Origin: an uncultured bacterium
GTDB lineage: Bacteria > Bacillota > Clostridia > Oscillospirales > Oscillospiraceae
Assembly: GCA_948469375.1 (NCBI GenBank)
Contig: CAOKLO010000005.1
Span: 31,422-95,421 of the forward strand
Direction: 5' to 3'
DNA length: 64,000 bases
A model generated the notes under the pieces. It saw only the letters and a program-made list of their open reading frames with translations. It ran no database searches and was not told where the DNA came from. Position numbers and translations under genes: made by a program. The number at the start of each line of letters is the position of its first letter. Position 1 is the stretch's first letter. Shown piece by piece: positions 50,974 through 59,163 of this stretch.

Positions 50974-51570
50974 ATGGAAGAATACGAGGCATTGGAACAG
51001 ATGCGGCGGGGACAGCCGGTACTGGCGGGTTCCCCGGGGCATCGGGTAATGCACGAGCTGGCGCAGGAGGCGCTTAAAATCACGGCGGAGCTGAATAACG
51101 CCTACCACCCGCCGGAGGAGATCAGGGCGCTGTTCTCCGCGCTTATCGGAAAGCCGGTGGGCGAAGGGTTCAGCCTGTTCCCTCCCTTTCACACCGACTG
51201 CGGGAAAAATATCACCGTGGGCAAAAACGTGTTTATCAACGCCTGCTGCTGCTTTCAGGATCAGGGAGGCGTCGCCATCGGGGACGGGGTGCTGATTGGA
51301 CATGGGGTCGTCCTTGCAACCATCAACCACGGCTTCCAGCCCAGTGAGCGGGGAGATAATTACCCGGCTCCAATCGTGATTGGAAACAACGTGTGGATCG
51401 GTTCCCGCGCTGTGGTCCTCCCCGGTGTCACCATTGGGGACGGGGCCATCGTGGCGGCGGGGGCGGTGGTGAGCCGGGACGTACCTCCCAACGTGATCGT
51501 GGGCGGCGTCCCGGCCAAAGTGATCAAAGCGGTGCCGGACACTGTTTCGCCCCAACGCAAAATATGTTAG
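50974..51570 (+). CDS. Sugar O-acetyltransferase (maltose/galactoside acetyltransferase type)
   Basis: A 198-residue left-handed beta-helix acetyltransferase. It has an N-terminal Mac domain ([20 protein letters not shown]), hexapeptide repeats, and the family motifs [40 protein letters not shown] (with the catalytic histidine) and [20 protein letters not shown]. It transfers acetyl from acetyl-CoA to a sugar hydroxyl. It follows the flavodoxin remnant by 19 bases and precedes the SLH lipoprotein by 12, so these form one transcript. Confidence 0.93.
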   Translation: MEEYEALEQMRRGQPVLAGSPGHRVMHELAQEALKITAELNNAYHPPEEIRALFSALIGKPVGEGFSLFPPFHTDCGKNITVGKNVFINACCCFQDQGGVAIGDGVLIGHGVVLATINHGFQPSERGDNYPAPIVIGNNVWIGSRAVVLPGVTIGDGAIVAAGAVVSRDVPPNVIVGGVPAKVIKAVPDTVSPQRKIC

Positions 51571-51582
51571 GAGGTTTTCATT

Positions 51583-52254
51583 GTGAAGGGAGAAATGAAC
51601 GAACGGATACATGTGCTGCCCGTGATTCTATGCCTCCTGCTTCTGCTGGAAATCACCGCCTGCGGCGCGGCAAAAAATGAGGGGCCGGCCCCGGCCCCAT
51701 CCAGTGCGCCCGCCGCGTCGCTGGCCGTTGGTCAAGGCGGACGCTTCTCCGATGTGCCGGAGGGGGCGTGGTACGCGGGAGCGGTGGAATACTGCCGCCG
51801 GAACGGCATCATGAACGGCGTCTCCGATACGGCCTTCGCGCCGGAGGAGACTTTGACCCGCGCTATGCTGGTCACCATCCTGTGGCGGCAGGCACAGAAG
51901 CCGGTGGTGAATTACCTCATGCAGTTTTCTGATGTGCCCGAAGGCCAATGGTACAGCGAGGCGGTCCGCTGGGCTGCCAGCGAGAAGCTGGTGGGCGGTT
52001 ACGGTGATGGCCGCTTCGGAACCAACGATCCCATCACCCAGGAGCATCTGAACCTGATTTTCCAGCGGTATACCGACCAGCCTGTGACGGACGGCATCCC
52101 CGGCTTTGACGGCGGTTCCAAACCCGCTGCCCGGGCCCAGGCCGCAATGGCGGTGATGAACTATGCCCTGCTTCCCCAGCAGGGGACGGCTGGAGGGGAA
52201 GTGCTGGTGGCCTACTTCTCTGCTACGGGCACCACCCGGACAGAAACGACGTAA
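51583..52254 (+). CDS. SLH-domain lipoprotein, truncated in a C-terminal flavodoxin domain
   Basis: A 223-residue product with a lipoprotein-like signal (LLLLLEITAC). Two SLH repeats follow (GRFSDVPEGAWYAGAVEYCR, QFSDVPEGQWYSEAVRWAAS, each with its TRA/ITQ-like motif). The final GGEVLVAYFSATGTTR is the beginning of a flavodoxin domain. After this the frame runs into a fragment of an aldo/keto reductase in another phase and stops within six codons. The ancestral gene thus encoded an SLH-flavodoxin lipoprotein, and its flavin domain has been lost. GTG start after AGGAGG; an ATG at 51595 is possible. Confidence 0.75.
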   Translation: MKGEMNERIHVLPVILCLLLLLEITACGAAKNEGPAPAPSSAPAASLAVGQGGRFSDVPEGAWYAGAVEYCRRNGIMNGVSDTAFAPEETLTRAMLVTILWRQAQKPVVNYLMQFSDVPEGQWYSEAVRWAASEKLVGGYGDGRFGTNDPITQEHLNLIFQRYTDQPVTDGIPGFDGGSKPAARAQAAMAVMNYALLPQQGTAGGEVLVAYFSATGTTRTETT

Positions 52255-52718
52255 AGGCGTACAAGGCCATGGAAAAATTTGTGGAGGCAGGGAAAATCCG
52301 CTCCCTGGGCCTGTCCAACTGGTATGTCAAAGAACTGAAGGAATTTCTTCCCCAGGTGTCCATCACCCCGGCGCTGGTGCAGAACGAAATCCATCCCTAC
52401 TACCAGGAAAATGACGTGATTCCATACATTCAGAGCCTGGGTATTGTGGTACAAGGGTGGTATCCCCTGGGAGGCCGGGGCCATACGGCGGAGCTGTTGG
52501 GCGACACGGTGATCTCAGAAATTGCAAAGGCCCATGGCGTGTCCTCTGCCCAGATAATCCTCCGCTGGAATCTGCAAAAAGGCGTAGTGGTTATCCCCGG
52601 CTCCAGCAACCCCGACCATATCCGGGAGAATACCCGGCTGTATGATTTCTCGCTGACTGATGGGGAGATGGCGCGGATCAACGCGTTAGACCGGGGAGAA
52701 AAGCACGATTGGTATTGA
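52237..52718 (+). pseudogene. C-terminal half of an aldo/keto reductase
   Basis: From about 52237 a second frame reads as an AKR (RNDVKAYKAMEKFVEAGK, LGLSNWYVKELKEF, LVQNEIHPYYQENDVI, SSAQIILRWNLQKGVVVIPG, then LYDFSLTDGEMARINAL). The N-terminal half with the catalytic aspartate, tyrosine and lysine is absent. The first codons overlap the end of the SLH-flavodoxin frame, so a deletion fused two neighbouring genes out of phase. An ATG at 52269 could start translation, but the product would lack the active site. Confidence 0.8.
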
Positions 52719-53122
52719 AGGATTGACCGTCAAATTCCCTAGGCGGTGTTCACATTGTTGCGGCGGCGCCTCCAGCCGGAGCGGGTTCTTACACCTGCAT
52801 TGCCGCAATCATCGGAGCATGCCGCTCCAATCTGGCGTTCCCTATACACACGGCATTTCTTCCACGATCATCAAGCACACCCTGGAAAGCGCCCACGAAG
52901 CCGGAGTTGGAAACCGGAAACCGAGGTTTGAGATTGACCGGCTGGTGGCGCAGATTGGCCAAGACGGTTGGGATAATCAACCAAACGTCATTTCAACAGG
53001 CGGCATAGATTTATGACGCAGGAGAGCGTCGGATCAGCAATTATCCAATGCGCCTCAGGAAACTGTGACAAAACGGATGGAGCGGTTAACTCGACTGGAG
53101 CTGGACACCTGGATGTATGAAT
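52719..53122. other. Gene-poor stretch, probably degraded
   Basis: Several short open frames are present on both strands, none with a good ribosome-binding site, a recognisable domain or a codon pattern like the neighbours. A frame near 53025-53130 (ending ERLTRLELDTWMYEFA) could be the tail of a lost gene. No RNA gene was recognised. The stretch follows directly on the AKR fragment, so it is probably more decay. Confidence 0.4.
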
Positions 53123-53151
53123 TTGCTTAAAATGATTCTATGTGGTATAAT
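53123..53151 (+). promoter_or_regulatory. Promoter upstream of the PHP gene
   Basis: TTGCTT, a 17-base spacer and TATAAT. The start codon of the PHP gene is about 165 bases downstream. Confidence 0.65.
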
Positions 53152-53317
53152 ATGAATAGAATCACGGCAATGCCTCCAATGGACAGCGATGAAGCCGAGG
53201 AAAACCGTTTTTTGCAATGCCCTTTTCATGACCGCATAGTTATGCGGATTTTGCTGGTCCAGAGCAATGGAGTGAGATCAAATTTTCAGTATAGTTTTGC
53301 CCATATCAACATTGACA

Positions 53318-54208
53318 ATGGATGATGACTTGATAATGATTTTTTCCAATCAAAATAGAAAATCAGCCGCAGACGGCAACAGAGCAGCCGGCAAAGCCGA
53401 CCTTCACACCCATACCACTGCCTCCGACGGTCAATACACACCCATTGAGCTGGTACAAATGGCAAAGGCGCAGGGACTGAGCGCCATCGCCATCACTGAC
53501 CACGATACGATGGACGGTCTTAGGGAGGCGGCACAAGCCGGAGAGCGGTATGGCCTTCGCGTCATACCGGGAATCGAATTGAGCGCAAAAGAATATCCTA
53601 CCTTTCACATCCTGGGTTACGGCATTTCTCCCGAAGCTGCCGCACTGCAGGGCCTCTGCCGCAGGATGAAGACACGTCGAGGCGAACGCAACCAGCGCCT
53701 GCTTCTGTTCCTTCATGAAAAAGGGATTGAGCTTTCTCTTCCTGAGGTGATGGAAATCGCTGGGGGAGATATCATCGGCCGGCCTCATTTTGCCCAAGCA
53801 ATGGTTCGCCGGGGTTATGTGTCTACCAACCGGGAGGCGTTTGATTGCTATTTAGACACGGAGGAATACCAGGAGAAGGTGGAGCGGAATAAACCCTCCG
53901 CACAGGAGTGCATCCATGCCATCAAGGCCTCCGGAGGCAAGGCGTCTTTGGCCCATCCCTATCAGCTTGGAATCGGCAGCAGCGAACTGGAAAAACTGGT
54001 GGCGGAGCTTGCGGTCTGCGGGCTGGACGCGATTGAGTGCTACTATCCGAAATATACACTGGAGCAGCAGGAGTTTTATTTGTATTTAGCCGATAAATAT
54101 CAGCTCCATTGTACTGGCGGCAGCGATTTTCACGGCGAGAAGGTGAAGCCTGATATAAAGATGGCTTCCATAGAGCTGGATCTGGATTGGCTATATGCAG
54201 ACGATTAG
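53318..54208 (+). CDS. PHP domain phosphoesterase (RNase AM/TrpH-like)
   Basis: A protein of about 296 residues. It has the PHP motifs ADLHTHTTASDG, AITDHDTMDG, PGIELSA, GRPHFAQAM and GGSDFHGE, which are the metal ligands of YciV/TrpH-type enzymes. These remove nucleotides from 5' ends of RNA or hydrolyse 3',5'-nucleotide bisphosphates. The N-terminal 35 residues before KADLHTH are not conserved, and no clear ribosome-binding site is visible, so the start (53297, 53318 or 53336) is uncertain. Composition is less G+C-rich than the main operons. Confidence 0.88.
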   Translation: MDDDLIMIFSNQNRKSAADGNRAAGKADLHTHTTASDGQYTPIELVQMAKAQGLSAIAITDHDTMDGLREAAQAGERYGLRVIPGIELSAKEYPTFHILGYGISPEAAALQGLCRRMKTRRGERNQRLLLFLHEKGIELSLPEVMEIAGGDIIGRPHFAQAMVRRGYVSTNREAFDCYLDTEEYQEKVERNKPSAQECIHAIKASGGKASLAHPYQLGIGSSELEKLVAELAVCGLDAIECYYPKYTLEQQEFYLYLADKYQLHCTGGSDFHGEKVKPDIKMASIELDLDWLYADD

Positions 54209-54338
54209 CTGAGCTGGTATTGCCCGGCTGCGCGGGATGAAGCTGAAGGAGGCGGCAAAAAAGTGCAGGACGGCGTGGAGGAAACACTCAAAAAATCTAA
54301 TCGTGTAAGGGTGCGCGAAAGGACACAGGCACACAAAG

Positions 54339-54367
54339 CGGGAGCGTTCATGAAACGCTCCCGTTTT
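54339..54367 (+). terminator. Intrinsic terminator downstream of the PHP gene
   Basis: CGGGAGCGTT (54339-54348) pairs with AACGCTCCCG (54354-54363) and is followed by TTTT. Confidence 0.75.
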
Positions 54368-55010
54368 GTATCCTTATATTACTATGGCACGTTCCTCTAA
54401 GCCAAGATCACCATGATGAACGGCGGGTTTATGCTGGCGCAGGAGGATGAGGCCGAAGTTATGCGCCGCATGATTGCTTTCCGGCAGAAAATCCTTCCCA
54501 CCGCAATTACCGCCTAAAGTACCCACCTATACCTCCGCCATCCGGCCTCCATTGTCCCTTGCGCTGCCTTACCCGGGGAGTATGCACTCCGGCGGGTATT
54601 CACATGTCAATGTTCAACAGGTTCTTCCCTTTGGGATGTTCTCATGATAGAATAGACGCAGAGGGCTTTACATCAGAAATCGATCGTTTTGGAAAAGAAA
54701 TTGAGCGCAGTATCCAGTGGGCCGCAGCTGCTGGCGGAGAAAGGAGCTGGTCCGGGGCTTTCAGCAGGACAAATAGCGTATTGCCCGGAGCGATTGCCGT
54801 TGGGGGTGGTTCATTCTCAAAGGGAAAAAAGTCACCCGGTACTGTGACCGGGCGACGGATGGATTCCCCTGTAAACAGAGAAGCTCACGATTCAAACGTA
54901 ACTTGGCAGAGGAGCAGGAAGGTGCTCTCCAGGTTTGCGGCCGTCGGAATCAGGAGGGGCATCAGAGTTTGCGGGGGCAGTATGGAAACAGAATAAGGGA
55001 GGTACGCGGA
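54368..55010. other. Intergenic, probably degraded region before the two-component system
   Basis: Contains a 34-codon open frame at 54414-54518 (ending RMIAFRQKILPTAITA) and a longer one at 54559-54996, neither with recognisable homology nor a good start. The longer frame runs into the response-regulator ribosome-binding site. A stem GTCACCCGGT/ACCGGGCGAC lies at 54830-54855. No promoter for the two-component system was found with confidence. Confidence 0.35.
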
Positions 55011-55733
55011 ATGAAGAACGTTGCCATTGTGGAGGACGAAAATGCCGCCGCTGAACGCCTGGCGGCATACATACAGCGGTACGCAGCCGAGTTCGGTCAG
55101 CAATTCAACATTACCCGGTTTTGTGACGGGGAGGAGTTCCTTCAAAACTACAAGACCGTCTACGCGGTGGCGTTCTTGGACATCCAGATGCCCCGAAAAA
55201 ACGGCATGGACACCGCTGTGGAGCTGCGCCGGTATGACAAAAATGTGTCGATTATTTTTATCACAAATCTGGTGCAGTATGCCCTAAAGGGCTACGAGGT
55301 GGACGCGGTGAGCTTTTTGCTCAAGCCGGTGAGCTACTACGATTTCTCCCTGAAGTTCAAAAAGGCGTTGGATATCTACCTGATGAACGAGGAGCGCAGC
55401 TTTACAGTGAACGCCCCAGGCGGACTGTGCCGCATCTCCACGGACAAGCTGATGTATGTGGAGATCATCAAGCACCGGCTCCATTACCACCTGATCGACG
55501 ATGTGATCGAGATGACCGGCGTGCTGGCCAATGTGGAGCAGGAGCTGGGTTCCTACGGATTTCTGCGCTGCAACACCTGCTACTTGGTCAATCCAAAGTT
55601 CATCCTGCGGGTAAAGGGGTCCGAGGTGCAGGTGGGGGACCGCACCCTCCAGATCAGCCGCCCCAGGCGGGCCGCGTTTATGGAGGGGCTGACCAACTGG
55701 TACGCCGGGGCAGGAGGTGGGGACCGTGGCTGA
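55011..55733 (+). CDS. LytTR family response regulator (AgrA/VirR type)
   Basis: A 240-residue regulator: receiver domain (NVAIVEDENAAAERLAAYIQ, phosphoacceptor in VAFLDIQMPRKNGMD, conserved lysine in FLLKPVSYYDF) and a C-terminal LytTR DNA-binding domain (YVEIIKHRLHYHLID, FLRCNTCYLVNPKFILRVKG). The start follows AGGGAGGT. Its end overlaps the histidine-kinase start. Together they form an Agr-like two-component system, but no AgrB/AgrD peptide genes are next to it. The GH16 and GH3 genes downstream are possible targets. Confidence 0.94.
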   Translation: MKNVAIVEDENAAAERLAAYIQRYAAEFGQQFNITRFCDGEEFLQNYKTVYAVAFLDIQMPRKNGMDTAVELRRYDKNVSIIFITNLVQYALKGYEVDAVSFLLKPVSYYDFSLKFKKALDIYLMNEERSFTVNAPGGLCRISTDKLMYVEIIKHRLHYHLIDDVIEMTGVLANVEQELGSYGFLRCNTCYLVNPKFILRVKGSEVQVGDRTLQISRPRRAAFMEGLTNWYAGAGGGDRG

Positions 55734-57090
55734 GGTCAACGCGATCTATCAAAAAATCATCCTGGAATTCCTGTTTGAGCTGTATGTGTTCTATGCCCTT
55801 ACCACGCGAAAGCTGAACCGGGCGCCCCGGTTCTGGATACGGGTTCCGGTCGGAGCCGGCGCGGTTTTGGCGCTGGCCTATGGCGCGGCCTTCGTCTACC
55901 GCTCTTTTGGGGATACGGCTCCGGGGCGGATCGGCATTTACATTTTTCTGTTTGCCGTTACCGCAGCCCACATGCGGCTGTGCTTTGACGAGTCCTTTCC
56001 CACCGTGTTATTCTGCTGTAATGTGGCCTACGCCGCACAAAACCTGTGCTACAAGCTGTATCTGACCCTGTGGTGCGGCGGGGAGGCGCTGCGCTGGTAT
56101 GACGGCTGGGGCCAGCGGTTTGATCTCTACTACCGCTTGATGTACTACAGCTTTTTCGCCCTGGCGGCGGCAGGGGTCTGCTTGGTGTTTATCCGGCCCC
56201 TGCTCCGGCATATGTCCGGCGGGCGGCTGAATTACCAGATGTTTGCCATCGCCGTCCTGGTGTTGAGCATTACCGTGATCCTGTGCTCGGTGGAGGACGT
56301 TTACTTTGCCCAGCTGAGCGTGGGCCGGGAAAACCAGTTTGAGGTCCCGGCGTACGTTCTCCTTCGGCAGTCGGGCAATCTGTTCTCGGTGATGTGCTGC
56401 GCTGTCGTCCTGCTCCTCACCTCCAGGACCGTGGAGCAGCGGGAGCTTCAGCAGGAGGTGGAGTACCTTCAGCACGCCGTGCACCAGAGCGAGCTGCAAT
56501 ACGAGATCTCACGGGACACCATCGACCTGATCAACATCAAGTGCCACGATATCCGGTATAAGCTGGGCGCCTTGGCGGTCCAGGGGGAACAGGTGCGGCC
56601 CGAGGCGGTGGCCGACATCCAGAAAAGCGTTTCCATCTATGACGCCAAGGTGGAGACGGGCAACCAGCTTTTAGATGTTCTGCTGACGGAAAAGAGCCTC
56701 TACTGCGAACAGAACGGCATTACGTTTTCCTGCATGGCGGACGGAGCCAGGCTCACCTTTATGGACGACGGCGACTTGTACTGCCTGTTTGGCAACATCA
56801 TCGACAACGCCCTGGAAGCGGTCAAAGTCATTGAAGAGCGGCAGCGGCGCGTCATAAACCTGGTGGTGAAGGCACGAGGCAATATGCTCATGATCCAGTC
56901 GGACAACTACTTTGATGGGGAACGCACCTTTGAGAACGGCCTGCCTGTCACCACCAAGGCTGACTGGAACTACCATGGATTCGGAATGCGGAGCATTCGG
57001 ATGATCGTCCACAAATACGAGGGAGAGCTGACCGCCTATGTGGCGGACGGTATTTTCCACCTGAATATTTTGTTCAGCTTTGCCGCATAG
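55726..57090 (+). CDS. Sensor histidine kinase with GHKL ATPase (AgrC-like)
   Basis: A 454-residue kinase with about six membrane segments in the first 230 residues and a coiled region (VEQRELQQEVEYLQHAVHQS). The phosphoacceptor-type helix is INIKCHDIRYKLGAL (histidine followed by D), and the C-terminal GHKL domain has IIDNALEAV (N box) and GFGMRSIRMIVHKY (G box). This is the AgrC-type family that phosphorylates LytTR regulators. The GTG at 55726 is chosen because AGGAGG lies 8 bases upstream; an earlier GTG overlaps that site. The signal is unknown. Confidence 0.93.
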   Translation: MAEVNAIYQKIILEFLFELYVFYALTTRKLNRAPRFWIRVPVGAGAVLALAYGAAFVYRSFGDTAPGRIGIYIFLFAVTAAHMRLCFDESFPTVLFCCNVAYAAQNLCYKLYLTLWCGGEALRWYDGWGQRFDLYYRLMYYSFFALAAAGVCLVFIRPLLRHMSGGRLNYQMFAIAVLVLSITVILCSVEDVYFAQLSVGRENQFEVPAYVLLRQSGNLFSVMCCAVVLLLTSRTVEQRELQQEVEYLQHAVHQSELQYEISRDTIDLINIKCHDIRYKLGALAVQGEQVRPEAVADIQKSVSIYDAKVETGNQLLDVLLTEKSLYCEQNGITFSCMADGARLTFMDDGDLYCLFGNIIDNALEAVKVIEERQRRVINLVVKARGNMLMIQSDNYFDGERTFENGLPVTTKADWNYHGFGMRSIRMIVHKYEGELTAYVADGIFHLNILFSFAA

Positions 57091-57161
57091 AAGAACAATT
57101 TGGAAGGGACCTGCTCCGCGCTTGTGTCCGGATTGCAAAGTAAGTAAAAAATGTGCAGTTT

Positions 57162-57195
57162 AAGGAACGCCCATTGTCAGAGGGCGTTCCTTTTA
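57162..57195 (+). terminator. Intrinsic terminator of the two-component operon
   Basis: AAGGAACGCCC (57162-57172) pairs with GGGCGTTCCTT (57182-57192) and is followed by TTATT. Confidence 0.8.
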
Positions 57196-57339
57196 TTATA
57201 TTATTGCCAGAAAGAGCAATGTGCGGCGTGAATCCTTTGTAGCAAACGTAAAAATTCGGGCCGGGTACGTCGGCTTGAGCAAACGGTCACAAAGCGCGGT
57301 GACGCGCTGTGAATAAAAAGTGAGAAGGAGAAACGAGCG

Positions 57340-58875
57340 ATGAAAAAGAAGATCCTTGCAATGCTGCTGGCCTTCACCATGACCTTGGCGCTGGCCGCCT
57401 GCCAACCCAGCGCCGGCCGGCCCTCCGAGTCCGGCGGCGGGGAGAGCGCCGCCCCCGTGGACGCGCCCATGCTGGCCGACTTTTCCAGCGGCCCGGCGGA
57501 AGCGTTCTTTGCCTCCGACGGCTGGTCCAACGGCAGTGTGTTCAACGTGTGGTGGAAGGGCGATGTGGTTACTTATTCTGACAACCAGCTTCACCTGGGC
57601 ATCGCCGACGCCAAGGGCGAGGTAGAGCAGGATTACTACGGCGGCGAGGTCCGCACCGGCCTGTACTACGGCTACGGCGACTATATCGTCAGCATGAAGC
57701 CCGTCAAGCAGGCCGGCACCGTCAGCACCTTTTTTACCTGCACCGGCCCCTATGACATCAACGCGGAGGGCAATCCCAATCCCTGGGATGAGATCGATAT
57801 TGAATTTTTGGGCAAGGACACCACCGGGGTCCAGTTTAACTACTTCGTAAACGGCCAGGGCGGCCACGAATATTGGTATGATCTGGGCTTCGACGCCTCC
57901 GAGGAGTTCCATGAGTACGGCTTCCGTTGGAAGGAGGACTCCATCTCCTGGCTGGTGGACGGCAAAGAGGTGTACACCGTTACCGCCGATGAGGAGAACC
58001 CTCTGCCCTCCACCCCGGGCCGTATCCTGATGAGCTATTGGACCGCCACCCCCGACGCCGAGGGCTGGGCGGGTAAATACGAGCTTTCCGACGCCACCGC
58101 CGACTACCAGTGGGTCAAGACCTCCGCCACAGGCCGCGAGCTGGTTCCCACCGAGGGCGGCAGTGAGGACGGCGTCATGGACGGTCTGGATGTAAACTTC
58201 GCCAGCGGCGCGCCCGCTGACGGCAGCGTGTTTGCCTCCGACGGCTGGTCCAATGGCAGCGTGTTCAATGTGTGGTGGAAGGGCGATATGGTCACTTACT
58301 CCGGCGGCCAGCTCCACCTGGGCATCGACGACGCCAAGGGCGAGGTGGAGCAGAGCTACTATGGCGGCGAGGCCCGCACCGCCCACCACTACGGATACGG
58401 CGAGTACTCCGTCAGCATGAAGCCCGCCAAGGTGGAGGGGACTGCCAGCACCTTCTTCACCTGCACCGGCAGTTACGATATCGGCCTGGACGGCAATCCC
58501 AATCCCTGGGACGAGATCGACATTGAATTTTTGGGCAAGGACACCACCGGGGTCCAGTTTAACTACTTTGTGGACGGCCAGGGCGGCCACGAATATTGGT
58601 ATGATCTGGGCTTCGACGCCTCCGAGGAGTTCCACGAGTACGGCTTCCGCTGGAAGGAGGACTCCATCTCCTGGCTGGTGGACGGCAAAGAGGTGTACGC
58701 CGTTACCGCCGATGAGGAGAACCCGCTGCCCTCCACCCCAGGGCGTATTTTGATGAACTATTGGTGCGGCACCCCCGACGCCGAGGGCTGGATGGGCAAA
58801 TATGAGCTCAGCGGCGCCACTGCCGACTACCAATGGATCAAGACGACCGCCACCGGCGTCAGCTTGGGTGGCTGA
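57340..58875 (+). CDS. Secreted lipoprotein with two tandem GH16 (lichenase-type) domains
   Basis: A 511-residue lipoprotein (lipobox ALAAC) with two copies of a GH16 domain, about residues 50-275 and 290-510. Each has the catalytic motif WDEIDIEFLG: nucleophile Glu151 and acid/base Glu155 in the first, Glu392 and Glu396 in the second. The following KDTTGVQFNYF is typical of bacterial beta-1,3-1,4-glucanases. Both copies keep the substrate-cleft tryptophans (SNGSVFNVWWKGD, HEYWYDLGFDASEEFHEYGF). It should cut mixed-linkage or related beta-glucans at the cell surface, feeding the GH3 enzyme encoded downstream. The start follows AGAAGGAG. The copies are nearly identical at DNA level, so the duplication is recent or kept alike by gene conversion. 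Confidence 0.93.
   Translation: MKKKILAMLLAFTMTLALAACQPSAGRPSESGGGESAAPVDAPMLADFSSGPAEAFFASDGWSNGSVFNVWWKGDVVTYSDNQLHLGIADAKGEVEQDYYGGEVRTGLYYGYGDYIVSMKPVKQAGTVSTFFTCTGPYDINAEGNPNPWDEIDIEFLGKDTTGVQFNYFVNGQGGHEYWYDLGFDASEEFHEYGFRWKEDSISWLVDGKEVYTVTADEENPLPSTPGRILMSYWTATPDAEGWAGKYELSDATADYQWVKTSATGRELVPTEGGSEDGVMDGLDVNFASGAPADGSVFASDGWSNGSVFNVWWKGDMVTYSGGQLHLGIDDAKGEVEQSYYGGEARTAHHYGYGEYSVSMKPAKVEGTASTFFTCTGSYDIGLDGNPNPWDEIDIEFLGKDTTGVQFNYFVDGQGGHEYWYDLGFDASEEFHEYGFRWKEDSISWLVDGKEVYAVTADEENPLPSTPGRILMNYWCGTPDAEGWMGKYELSGATADYQWIKTTATGVSLGG
57511..58140 (+). repeat. First copy of the intragenic GH16 direct repeat
   Basis: This copy pairs with 58234-58860 at an offset of 723 bases (241 codons). 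Long stretches are identical, including the catalytic region around 57775-57905 against 58498-58628. Confidence 0.85.
58234..58860 (+). repeat. Second copy of the intragenic GH16 direct repeat
   Basis: Partner of 57511-58140. Differences are scattered and concentrated in the first third (for example around 58360-58480). Confidence 0.85.
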
Positions 58876-58945
58876 CAGCCTGCGGTTTGCAGCTCCCGCT
58901 CTTTCCGGGCGGGGGCGGCAACGGATTGAATGAGCGTGGAATGGC

Positions 58946-59152
58946 ATGGGATATTTGACAACTCTTGCAATCGTTTTTATTTCCAGTTGGTGCTGTTTCT
59001 TTCTCCTGCTGAAAAACGTATTTTTGGACGCTGCCGCGCTGTTCCTCCGGGATTTGGAATGGAAGTCGATCCCCCATGTGGGCGCTCCGACTGCGGGGCA
59101 GGCCCGGCAGAGAAACGTCTTTGAGCGAGATCTCAACAAAACGACGATTTAG
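58946..59152 (+). CDS. Possible small membrane protein
   Basis: A 68-codon frame between GH16 and GH3 with one hydrophobic stretch (LTTLAIVFISSWCCFFLLLK) near the N-terminus. The ribosome-binding site is weak (GTGGA), and no homology is recognised. It fits neatly in the gap before the GH3 ribosome-binding site, but chance cannot be excluded. Confidence 0.25.
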   Translation: MGYLTTLAIVFISSWCCFFLLLKNVFLDAAALFLRDLEWKSIPHVGAPTAGQARQRNVFERDLNKTTI

Positions 59153-59163
59153 GAGGGTTCCCT

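Noticed and set aside
52723-53016. A 97-codon plus-strand frame and an overlapping 63-codon minus-strand frame after the AKR fragment
   Set aside because: Neither has a convincing start or similarity; they oppose each other in a degraded stretch.
54559-54996. A 145-codon frame before the response regulator
   Set aside because: No ribosome-binding site, no recognisable domain, and unusual composition with a glycine/serine-rich middle; probably chance or decay.
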